DNA of 64,000 nt from Gordonia rubripertincta (lineage in GTDB: Bacteria > Actinomycetota > Actinomycetes > Mycobacteriales > Mycobacteriaceae), in assembly GCF_038024875.1 (NCBI RefSeq), contig NZ_CP136136.1, forward strand, positions 124,001-188,000, read 5' to 3'. Made by a program: the position numbers and the translations under genes. The first letter of the stretch is position 1; each line of letters starts with the position of its first letter. Shown here one piece after another: positions 16,723 to 24,017 of this stretch. Under the pieces are notes generated by a model, which was not told the origin of the DNA, ran no database searches, and was given only the letters and a program-made list of their open reading frames with translations.

Positions 16723-17127
16723 TCAGAAGCTCAGGCCTCCCTCACGGGCGGCATCGGCGAGCGCGGCGATACGGCCGTGGTAGTCCTTGCCACCACGGTC
16801 GAAGACGACGGCGTCGACGCCGGCAGCCTTGGCACGGGCGGCGATGAGCTCTCCGACCTTGCGGGCCTGAGCCGACTTGTCGCCGCCTGCCGCACGCACG
16901 TCGGCCTCGATCGACGACGCGGCGGCCAGCGTCTTGCCGGCCAGGTCGTCGATGAGCTGCACGTGGATGTGGCGCGAGCTGCGCTTGACCGCGAGACGCG
17001 GACGAGCCGGGGTTCCGCTGACCTTCTTGCGGAGACGGAAGTGCCGGTTGACGGTCGCCTTGCGACGACGCGTCGACACGTCCTTGCCGAGGGGCTTGCG
17101 GCTGGTCTTGGTAGCTGTGTCACTCAT
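16723..17127 (-). CDS. rplR: 50S ribosomal protein L18
   Basis: 134 residues. A short N-terminal extension (SDTATKTSRKPLG) precedes the L18 core RRRKATVNRHFRLRKKVSGT, RPRLAVKRSSRHIHVQLIDD and the C-terminal FDRGGKDYHGRIAALADAAR. It binds 5S rRNA together with L5. 3 bp after rplF. Confidence 0.97.
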   Translation of the reverse strand: MSDTATKTSRKPLGKDVSTRRRKATVNRHFRLRKKVSGTPARPRLAVKRSSRHIHVQLIDDLAGKTLAAASSIEADVRAAGGDKSAQARKVGELIAARAKAAGVDAVVFDRGGKDYHGRIAALADAAREGGLSF

Positions 17128-17130
17128 GGC

Positions 17131-17667
17131 TTACTTACCCGTCTTTCCGACCTTGCGACGGATCTGCTCACCCTCGTAGCGAATGCCCTTGCCCTTGTAC
17201 GGGTCCGGACGACGGAGGCGGCGGATGTTCGCCGAGATCTGGCCGACTTTCTGCTTGTCGATACCCGAGACCGAGAACTTGGTCGGGGACTCCACGGCGA
17301 AGGTGATTCCTTCGGGGGCCTCGATCGGCACGGGATGGCTGTAACCGAGGGCGAACTCGAGGTCGTTGCCCTTCGCCTGGACGCGGTAGCCGACACCGAA
17401 GATCTCCATCTTCGTGGTGTAGCCCTGCGTGACGCCGATGACCAGGTTGTTGATCAGCGAACGGCTCAGGCCGTGCAGCGCGCGGCTGCGACGCTCGTCG
17501 TTGGGGCGGGTGACAACGATGGTGTTGTCTTCCTTGGCGACCGTGATGGGCTCGGAGACGGTGAGCGAGAGCTCACCCTTCGGGCCCTTCACGGAGACGC
17601 GCTGGCCGTCGACGGTGACGTCGACGCCCGCGGGGATCTCGATGGGGTTCTTTCCGATACGCGACAT
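17131..17667 (-). CDS. rplF: 50S ribosomal protein L6
   Basis: 178 residues from ATG 17667 (MSRIGKNPIEIPAGVDVTVD), preceded by a GGAGGG-type site. It has two L6 repeats and the signature RRPDPYKGKGIRYEGE near the C-terminus. The frame is open further upstream, but that stretch overlaps rpsH and is not L6. It lies near the GTPase-associated region of the 50S subunit. 13 bp after rpsH. Confidence 0.97.
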   Translation of the reverse strand: MSRIGKNPIEIPAGVDVTVDGQRVSVKGPKGELSLTVSEPITVAKEDNTIVVTRPNDERRSRALHGLSRSLINNLVIGVTQGYTTKMEIFGVGYRVQAKGNDLEFALGYSHPVPIEAPEGITFAVESPTKFSVSGIDKQKVGQISANIRRLRRPDPYKGKGIRYEGEQIRRKVGKTGK

Positions 17668-17680
17668 GTCGTTCCCTCCC

Positions 17681-18079
17681 CTACCAGACGTAGGCGAGGA
17701 CTTCGCCGCCCACGCCCTGGTTGGCTGCCTGGCGGTCGGTGAGCAGACCCGACGACGTGGAGATGATGGCCACGCCGAGGCCGCCCAGCACCTTGGGCAG
17801 GTTGGTGGACTTTGCATAAACCCGGAGACCCGGCTTCGAGACGCGGCGCAGACCAGCGATGGAGCGCTCACGGCTGGGGCCGTACTTCAGGGAGACGATC
17901 AGGCTCTTGCCGACCTCCGCATCCTCGATGCGGTAGTCGGTGATGTAGCCCTCACGCTTGAGGATCTCGGCGATGTTCACCTTGATCTTCGACGACGGGA
18001 GTTTCACCTCGTCGTGGTACGCCGAATTGGCGTTGCGCAGACGCGTCAAGAAGTCTGCGATCGGGTCAGTCATGGTCAT
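17681..18079 (-). CDS. rpsH: 30S ribosomal protein S8
   Basis: 132 residues: MTMTDPIADFLTRLRNANSA, then SKIKVNIAEILKREGYITDY and the C-terminal GVAIISTSSGLLTDRQA. S8 binds 16S helix 21 and in E. coli represses the spc operon. Here it is the first gene of its segment: its usual neighbour rpsN lies more than 10 kb away. It therefore needs its own promoter in 18080-18330, which contains a CCGGTGCC/GGCACCGG stem at 18194-18223. Confidence 0.97.
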   Translation of the reverse strand: MTMTDPIADFLTRLRNANSAYHDEVKLPSSKIKVNIAEILKREGYITDYRIEDAEVGKSLIVSLKYGPSRERSIAGLRRVSKPGLRVYAKSTNLPKVLGGLGVAIISTSSGLLTDRQAANQGVGGEVLAYVW

Positions 18080-18193
18080 GGTTGACCGTCAACCTTTCTC
18101 GTGGCGGTTCCCATACAGCGCCGATGAGAGGAAATACCTCTGACCTGCGGTGGGCCTTCCACGAAGTGGATAGTTTTCTGAAGGTTCTCGCCG

Positions 18194-18223
18194 CCGGTGC
18201 CCTTGGCTTTTCGCCGGCACCGG
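18194..18223. other. Inverted repeat in the leader region of rpsH
   Basis: CCGGTGCC (18194-18201) pairs with GGCACCGG (18216-18223) around a 14-base loop containing CTTGGCTTTTCG. It sits about 115 bp upstream of rpsH and 107 bp downstream of the EthD-like gene, both on the minus strand. It could be a terminator of the latter or a leader structure of rpsH. No T tract follows on the minus strand. Confidence 0.45.
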
Positions 18224-18330
18224 AGACTATTCAGTTGAGTCCCGGGCACCTGAGGTGCACAGGCAACCGGTCTAGTGTAGGGAATCTGCTGGCCAGACCC
18301 AAATCGCGTCCGGCGACCCCTCGTGCGACG

Positions 18331-19026
18331 CTACCGGGCGGGCACCTCGAGCACGAGGTCGTGGCGCGACGTCGGCACCACGTCGAGGTGTCGGTCGGCG
18401 CCGAATCTGCCGACACTGGTGAGCATCCGGGTCATGCGGTGTTCGAGCTCCGCCTGGTCTCCTCCGCTCCCGTAGAATGCGTGGAAGTCGCTGACCGCGG
18501 CCATCGGGAACAGTTCTTCGACGATGCCGTCCACCTGCGGCGTCTCCGGCGTGAGCGTCTCCTCGACGACGTTCTGGTAGTAGCCGAACGTCGCCTGGGT
18601 CTCGATGGCGACGGTCGTGTGCTCGTCGAGCCAGATCCGACGCCACTCCTGCGGGTCGAGTTCTGCCGGACGGCGCAGGAAGGCCACATTCGAGAGGGCG
18701 TCGACACGGGAGCCGTCGGCGGGCAGGTCCGGGTCGAGCGGTGCGCGTTCGGTCACCCGCCAGGCACCCACGACGCCGGCGGTGTCGCCTAGAGCCGCCA
18801 GCACGGTGTCCAGGTCGGCCCCCCAGAGGCTGACGACGGCCGTGATCGGCGGGTCGAGTTCGGAGATCCTCATCGCGCCGTCGACCGCGTCGTCGGAGAT
18901 GTTCACCTGCACGCGACGTGCACCCGACCGTTCGCAGGCCAGGCGGAAACCCGCCCCGAGCAGTTCGATACCCAACTGTTCGACACCGGGCCCGAGTCCA
19001 CGCAGCGCCACCATCACCTTCGTCAT
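18331..19026 (-). CDS. EthD-domain-like protein
   Basis: 231 residues. The middle and end resemble EthD/dimeric alpha-beta barrel proteins of Mycobacteriales: WRRIWLDEHTTVAIETQATF, then GYYQNVVEETLTPE, VDGIVEELFPMAAVSDFHAF and RMTRMLTSVGRFGADRHLD. The N-terminal half (MTKVMVALRGLGPGVEQLG) looks like a second, diverged copy of the same ferredoxin-like fold. EthD proteins are small cytoplasmic proteins associated with degradative P450s or quinone metabolism, but most are uncharacterised. No cognate enzyme is adjacent. First gene of the block inserted between rpsH and rpsN. Confidence 0.6.
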   Translation of the reverse strand: MTKVMVALRGLGPGVEQLGIELLGAGFRLACERSGARRVQVNISDDAVDGAMRISELDPPITAVVSLWGADLDTVLAALGDTAGVVGAWRVTERAPLDPDLPADGSRVDALSNVAFLRRPAELDPQEWRRIWLDEHTTVAIETQATFGYYQNVVEETLTPETPQVDGIVEELFPMAAVSDFHAFYGSGGDQAELEHRMTRMLTSVGRFGADRHLDVVPTSRHDLVLEVPAR

Positions 19027-19157
19027 GCGGGCACGCTAACGGACGGCGACGCTTCGACAGGCCCGGTTCGGCATCCCCGACCACGCGAGATCTCCGCACG
19101 GAACTTGTCGGACCCCCGTGGTGTCATGGCGTCACCCTTCGAACAAAGGAGCGATCC

Positions 19158-19757
19158 ATGTCAGACCACGCTGCCGCGATCCGAGGTCTGCCCCGGTGGC
19201 ATCCCAACCCCGTCATCCGCTCGACCATCGACACCATCCGCCGGTGCGGTTGGCAGGTGACCTCCGTCGGCGAAGGATCCCCCGAGGCCAACAGCCGCGA
19301 GGCCGACTGCGGGTTCTCCTACACCGCCGGGCTCTCGTTGCATTCGATCCCCGAGCTCGCCGTCTACGGCGTCGACCCGCTCACCGCCCATCACGTCCTG
19401 AACGAACTCGGCGACCTGCTGCACCGCGAGGACTGGCGCGACCTGGTCGCGACTCAGACCGACATCCGTCTGCAGACGGTCGCGGTCTCGGTGCGGCTGA
19501 TCGAACAGGTCGACAAGGACGAACTCATCCTCGCCAACCTGCTGTTCCCCGATTCCCCGACGCTGCAGGTGGTCTGGCCGGACGAATACGGCCGGTTCCC
19601 CTGGGAGGAGGGATACGTCCTGCTGCCGATGCATCAGCCGGTGAAGGGCATCCCGGATCTCTCGGTCCACGCACGACAAGCCGCACACGTCGTCACGGTC
19701 GAGTCCGGTCCCGACCGCACCCGCCCCCGTCGGGGTCGCCGGATCTCGGGACACTGA
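19158..19757 (+). CDS. DUF4262-domain protein
   Basis: 199 residues from ATG 19158 with AAAGGAG 7 bases upstream. The DUF4262 pattern is present: WQVTSVGEG, then CGFSYTAGLSLHSIPELAVY, VDPLTAHHVLNELGDLL and FPWEEGY. The last 25 residues are basic and disordered (RTRPRRGRRISGH). The family is widespread in actinobacteria with unknown function. Divergent from the EthD-like gene across a 131-bp gap that should hold both promoters. Confidence 0.75.
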   Translation: MSDHAAAIRGLPRWHPNPVIRSTIDTIRRCGWQVTSVGEGSPEANSREADCGFSYTAGLSLHSIPELAVYGVDPLTAHHVLNELGDLLHREDWRDLVATQTDIRLQTVAVSVRLIEQVDKDELILANLLFPDSPTLQVVWPDEYGRFPWEEGYVLLPMHQPVKGIPDLSVHARQAAHVVTVESGPDRTRPRRGRRISGH

Positions 19758-19809
19758 CTCGTGCCGGATATCCGTTGCCCGCCTTGATGAATGGGACAGA
19801 CGTCTGATC

Positions 19810-19950
19810 TCAGAGGGTCGGCCGTCGGGTGTCGTACGCCTCCCGGTACTTCACCCGCCGGCGGCCGTCACCGGCGACGGCGAGAACTGTGCAGACGATG
19901 ATCGCGAGCAGGACGAGACCGCACACGGTTGCCAGTGGTACTGCGGCCAT
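19810..19950 (-). CDS. 46-residue single-pass membrane protein
   Basis: A short frame from ATG 19950: MAAVPLATVCGLVLLAIIVC, then TVLAVAGDGRRRVKYREAYD and TRRPTL before TGA. It has one hydrophobic helix at about residues 4-26 followed by an arginine-rich cytoplasmic tail, an N-out/C-in topology by the positive-inside rule. A GAGGTGAGGGG purine stretch lies 5-15 bases before the ATG. Codon use is C/G-ending as in neighbours. Unknown function. It lies between two plus-strand genes, in a gap that otherwise has no gene. Confidence 0.6.
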   Translation of the reverse strand: MAAVPLATVCGLVLLAIIVCTVLAVAGDGRRRVKYREAYDTRRPTL

Positions 19951-20216
19951 GACGACCCCCTCACCTCGCTCCGCAGACGCGAACCACGTTGCGGCACCGT
20001 TGAAATCGTCCCGGTCGGTCCGTGACGAACATGTTGCCGAACATGGTTGCGCGGAACCGCCGGGGGCGCCACTGTTTTTTCATGGCCGGAGAGTGCCCAT
20101 GCGCTGAGAAACGCCTCCGAGAAGCACCCTGCATATGGCCGTCGAAGAGGCGGTCTCAGCCGGTGACGCGCCGGTCGGTCGACAGAGCGATCTCCTCGTG
20201 CACCCGCCTTGGCACA

Positions 20217-21626
20217 ATGGACAACGTGCTCACGCTGTCCGCCGGAGAGAACCGCCCGTTGCCGTCGTCGGCCGTGACGGTGTCGGTACGTTCCGCATCG
20301 CCGGTCAACACCTCGGCGATCCTGCTCACCGACGCCGGTCGCGTCCGCTCCGACGCCGACTTGATCTTCTACAACCAGCCCACCGGCCCGGGGGTCGGTT
20401 ATCGCTCGTCGGGAGCGGTCGACATCGTCACGGTCGACACCGCCGAGCTCCCCCGTGACATCACGACGGTGGTCGTCGCCGCGAGCCTGGACGGCACCGG
20501 CCCGTCCACCTTTGCGACCGCCGGCGCACTGACCGCGACCCTGAGCGGCGGCGGCGAGGAACTCGGCTTCACGCCGACGGGTCTCACCAGCGAGGCCGCC
20601 GTGGTCTGCCTCGAGATCTACCGCCGCAACGACACCTGGAAAGTTCGTGCCGTCGGCCAGGGTTACGACGCAGGGCTCGCCGGTCTGGTGTCCGCGTTCG
20701 GCATCGACGTCGAGGACGATCCGGCACCGCCGCCGCCTCCCGGTCAGCCACCGCGGGTAACCGATCCGCAGCCGTGGCCGCCGACGAATCAGCCGGTCCC
20801 ACAACCACAATCGCCGCCTCCGGCCGCACCGCCGCCGGCCACCCCGCCCCACCCTCCGGTCACGACCCAACCCTTGGGAGTCCCCATGCACAGCGATCTG
20901 TTCGCCCCGTCCCATGCCGAGGTCAGCGGCCAGGGAATCCAGAAGCAGGGCAGCAAGATGTGCCGCGTCGGACTCTCGGGTGAGGTCATGGCCCGCACCG
21001 GTTCGATGGTCGCCTACCAGGGTGATCTCCACTTCGAAGCACTCGGGTCCGGCGGTCTGGGCCGGATGATGCGTCAGGCGATGACCGGCGAGGGTGTCCC
21101 CCTGATGAAGGTCACCGGTCGCGGCGACCTGTTCCTCGCCAACGCCGCGTCCGACGTTCATCTGATCGACCTCGACGGCACCGACGGCCTGACCATCAAC
21201 GGCGCCAATGTCCTCGCCTTCGACTCGACCCTTCGCTACGACATCCAACGCGTCCAGGGCGCGGGCGCGATGAGCAACGCGGGCCTGTACAACTGCGTGT
21301 TCACCGGCCGCGGACGTATCGCCATCACCACCGACGGCACACCGGTGGTCCTCAACGTCGACGCCGCGACCTACGCCGACCCGCAGGCCGCGGTCGCCTG
21401 GTCGTCGAGCCTGCGCACCTCGGTGAAGTCCAACGATTCGTTCAACCTCGGCACCCTGATGGGCCGCAGCACCGGCGAACGCTTCACCCTCGCCTTCTCC
21501 GGTCAGGGCTTCGTCGTCGTGCAGCCGTCGGAGCTGCCACCGGGCGGGTTCATCGGAGGCACCGGCGGTGGTGGGGCCGCCGGCTCGGGCGCCGGCGGGG
21601 TACTGGGCGGCATCCTGGGCCGCTGA
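20217..21626 (+). CDS. TerD - AIM24 fusion protein
   Basis: 469 residues from ATG 20217. Residues about 1-165 are a TerD domain: DADLIFYNQPTGPG, AVVCLEIYRRNDTWKVRAVG, GQGYDAGLAGLVSAFGIDV. A proline-rich linker (about 168-225, PPPPPGQPP and similar) leads to a C-terminal AIM24/DUF124 beta-helix-like domain (about 230-450) with SDLFAPSHAEVSGQGIQKQG, GRGDLFLANAASDVHLIDLD and FAFSGQGFVVVQPSE-type ends, then a Gly-rich tail. TerD domains bind calcium and occur in tellurite or stress-response clusters. AIM24-like domains are of unknown function. The frame is open upstream of 20217, but that part is not TerD-like. Confidence 0.85.
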   Translation: MDNVLTLSAGENRPLPSSAVTVSVRSASPVNTSAILLTDAGRVRSDADLIFYNQPTGPGVGYRSSGAVDIVTVDTAELPRDITTVVVAASLDGTGPSTFATAGALTATLSGGGEELGFTPTGLTSEAAVVCLEIYRRNDTWKVRAVGQGYDAGLAGLVSAFGIDVEDDPAPPPPPGQPPRVTDPQPWPPTNQPVPQPQSPPPAAPPPATPPHPPVTTQPLGVPMHSDLFAPSHAEVSGQGIQKQGSKMCRVGLSGEVMARTGSMVAYQGDLHFEALGSGGLGRMMRQAMTGEGVPLMKVTGRGDLFLANAASDVHLIDLDGTDGLTINGANVLAFDSTLRYDIQRVQGAGAMSNAGLYNCVFTGRGRIAITTDGTPVVLNVDAATYADPQAAVAWSSSLRTSVKSNDSFNLGTLMGRSTGERFTLAFSGQGFVVVQPSELPPGGFIGGTGGGGAAGSGAGGVLGGILGR

Positions 21627-21656
21627 GCCCGGCGATCGCTTACCGGCGTACGCCGG

Positions 21657-22127
21657 CTACCGGAAGACGCTCCCCTTGTTCTCGGACGCCTCGACGCGCT
21701 CGACAATCCACGCGGCGAGCACCTCGGGCTTCCGCTTCCGGCTCGTCTCCTTGCGGGTGTCGAGTTCCTGTTCGGCGATGATGTCCCGGAGCTGGTCGAG
21801 CGTCAGCTCGCCGAGTCGCGCTGACAGTTCCTGCCTACCGCCTTGGCGGTAGACGACGAACGGATCGAACGCGCCCGGTTGCCGTGTCACCCGCTTCCGC
21901 GGCGCCGTCACGGGAGCGCCATCGAGAGCAACGTCGGCCGGACGCAGCGCGTCGACGACCCCGGTGAGCGCGGAAGCGAATCGGGAGGACCGCTCGGCCT
22001 CGCCGATGATCACGGTGACCAGTCCCGCGATCAGCTGTGCGGCCTGCGGGTCCTTCGCGTCCAATTGCGCGAGCGCACCGCCGACAGCCTGGTACTCCAT
22101 ACGCCGGCGGGTCTCGTCGGAATTCAT
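21657..22127 (-). CDS. ParA-associated small protein
   Basis: 156 residues; the start overlaps the parA stop (ATGA), so the two are co-translated. The N-terminal half is helical (EYQAVGGALAQLDAKDPQAA, AERSSRFASALTGVVDALRP). A basic hinge RKRVTRQ is followed by a C-terminal segment ELTLDQLRDIIAEQELDTRK that continues to KPEVLAAWIVERVE. This looks like a helix-extension-helix (SAP/Rho-N type) nucleic-acid-binding motif. By position it takes the place of ParB in a partition pair, but it has no ParB-like sequence. Function inferred from context only. Confidence 0.6.
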   Translation of the reverse strand: MNSDETRRRMEYQAVGGALAQLDAKDPQAAQLIAGLVTVIIGEAERSSRFASALTGVVDALRPADVALDGAPVTAPRKRVTRQPGAFDPFVVYRQGGRQELSARLGELTLDQLRDIIAEQELDTRKETSRKRKPEVLAAWIVERVEASENKGSVFR

Positions 22128-22981
22128 CGGATCTTCTCCTGCGCCTCGGTCATCACGTCCATGGTCAGGCCACGGAACTGGTCGAACTGACCTTGATTGC
22201 CGTACTTGACCCGAAGGGTCCCATACGACGTGAACTCCGCTGCTGCGGCAACGGAATTGGCCTCGTTGATGTAACTGGGCAGCACGTGTTGGATGGTGGG
22301 GTCGCGGCGTAGGCGCATCGCCGTCGAGCGGTGGACGGCCGAGTTCGCCTTGTACTTCGTGATCACCACCCCGAGCTCGACGATGGTCCGGCCGATCTCG
22401 TGGCCGATCTTCCGCACCCGGGTCTGGATCTGCGGAATTCCATACGTGGACAGCACATCCGGGATGGTGGGGATGATGTAGGCGTCCGCGGCGGCCAGAC
22501 CGTTCAGGGTGATGGGCCCGATGTTGGGCGGACAGTCGATCAGCACGTAGTCATAGAAGTCGAGGACCGGTTCGATCGCCTCGCGGAGAAAGCCGGTGCC
22601 ACCGTCTGGCACCCGCCCCTCGACGCGCAGCGCACTCAGATCCTCCTGGACCTCGATGAGATCCAGCGACGATGCGAGGAGGTCCACCGAGTTCACCTTC
22701 TTCACCGGAGAGACGCCCCGCTCGATGGCCTCGTCGAGCCGGAAGTACCGGGTGCCCCTGACCGCGTCGGAGAACAGTGTGGCGAGCGTTCGGCCGTTGG
22801 TGTTCAGTTCGAGCCAGCGCTCCTCGCTGATCATCATTGTGGTCAGATTGATCTGCGAGTCGAGGTCGATGAGCAGCACCCGCTGACCGAACTCCGCCGA
22901 CATATATTCGGCCAGCCCCGCGGTCACCGTGGTCTTGCCGACCCCGCCCTTCAAGCTGATCGTCGCGATCACTTTGGCCAT
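22124..22981 (-). CDS. ParA/Soj-family ATPase
   Basis: 285 residues. The deviant Walker A KGGVGKTT is at about residues 11-18 (ISLKGGVGKTTVTAGLAEYM), Walker A' is LLIDLDSQINLT and Walker B is YVLIDCPPNIGPITLNGLAA. ParA ATPases dimerise on nonspecific DNA and position cargo. This one is orphaned in a ribosomal locus with a small non-ParB partner gene downstream, so it may place a protein or complex rather than a plasmid. Alternatively it is a relic of an integrated element. Divergent from the SRPBCC gene over 205 bp. Confidence 0.88.
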   Translation of the reverse strand: MAKVIATISLKGGVGKTTVTAGLAEYMSAEFGQRVLLIDLDSQINLTTMMISEERWLELNTNGRTLATLFSDAVRGTRYFRLDEAIERGVSPVKKVNSVDLLASSLDLIEVQEDLSALRVEGRVPDGGTGFLREAIEPVLDFYDYVLIDCPPNIGPITLNGLAAADAYIIPTIPDVLSTYGIPQIQTRVRKIGHEIGRTIVELGVVITKYKANSAVHRSTAMRLRRDPTIQHVLPSYINEANSVAAAAEFTSYGTLRVKYGNQGQFDQFRGLTMDVMTEAQEKIR

Positions 22982-23186
22982 CGAAAATCTCCGCCTTCCC
23001 TGCGGTCATGCGTCGGCAGTAGGCAGGGAAACGGGTCGTCCCATCGCACTGATCAGCCGCCCCGGCGTGAGAGCCTAACACCCCCTCCCGTGGCGAAATG
23101 CGCACCATATCCGCTCTTTCGCGTCGGAATCCCGGGGCGTGGGTAACGTCGATGCCGCACACCGCCACCACCGCAGGAGTTCGACG

Positions 23187-23642
23187 ATGCCCGAAGCCTC
23201 CACCTCCGTCGTGATCAACCAGCCGCCCGAAACGGTCTGGGAGTACTGCCTGGTCCCGGAGCACGTCGCGGCGCTCACGCCGGGTGTCGTCGGCATCGCG
23301 CCGGTGTCGGAGGGACCCACTCGCGTCGGCACCACGTGGAAGGGTCAGATGAAGGCTCTGGGACGCACGGTCGACTGGGTCGGCGAGTTCACCCGCGTCG
23401 ACCCCGTGAAGGGGACCGAGTTCACCTCCATAGAGTCCCCGTTCGGGTTCACCATCTCCGCCACCTTCGACGACGCCCGCGACGGGGTACGACTCACCTA
23501 CCGCGTCCACAACGACGGCGTCGGGGGCGGGGCGATCGGCAAGGTCGCCGACGCCTTGGCCATCCGCGCCTTCCAGCGGTCGCTCACGGCCGGCGCCCGA
23601 AAGCTGCCGCGCCTAATCGACGAATGGGCGGCACGACGCTGA
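23187..23642 (+). CDS. SRPBCC (START-like) family protein
   Basis: 151 residues from ATG 23187 with GCAGGAG upstream. It has the polyketide-cyclase/START-like pattern: TSVVINQPPETVWEYCLVPE at the N-terminus, GPTRVGTTWKGQM, FTISATFDDARDGVRLTYRV and a long C-terminal helix IRAFQRSLTAGARKLPRLID. Such proteins bind small hydrophobic ligands in the cytoplasm. No pathway partner is adjacent, so the ligand is unknown. Confidence 0.8.
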   Translation: MPEASTSVVINQPPETVWEYCLVPEHVAALTPGVVGIAPVSEGPTRVGTTWKGQMKALGRTVDWVGEFTRVDPVKGTEFTSIESPFGFTISATFDDARDGVRLTYRVHNDGVGGGAIGKVADALAIRAFQRSLTAGARKLPRLIDEWAARR

Positions 23643-24017
23643 ACGCGTTGCACGCCCGCCACAAGGGCCCGAAACGACTGTCGTCCGGTCGGACGGTTTT
23701 CACCTCGCACGGGTGAGCGAGGTCAAACCGGGCAACGGATCATCGGGCCGCCGGGGATCCGAACCGGGGTCCGGATCCGCTTCGAAAGTGCTGCACAACA
23801 GCGCAACCCGGATGTCACCCGTTCAGGGGCCCTCGGCGGTCCGTGCGGACGTCGATCACCCGTTGGAATCCGGCCGGATGAACCCCTCGACGAAGTGTTA
23901 GTGATCGCGACCACCAGCGGCTACCGTCAGAGACATCGACTGTGTTCGCGGCGGTGACATCCTGACCCGTCGTCGTACACGGCGAACGTGCTGCTTCGTA
24001 TCGAAGGTCTTCCGAAG
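23643..24017. other. Non-coding gap before the secreted surface-protein gene
   Basis: 375 bp without a convincing gene. It holds an inverted repeat GGATCCG..CGGATCC at about 23755-23780 that may act as a terminator for the SRPBCC gene, and presumably the promoter of the following gene. No repeat array or RNA gene was recognised. Confidence 0.4.
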
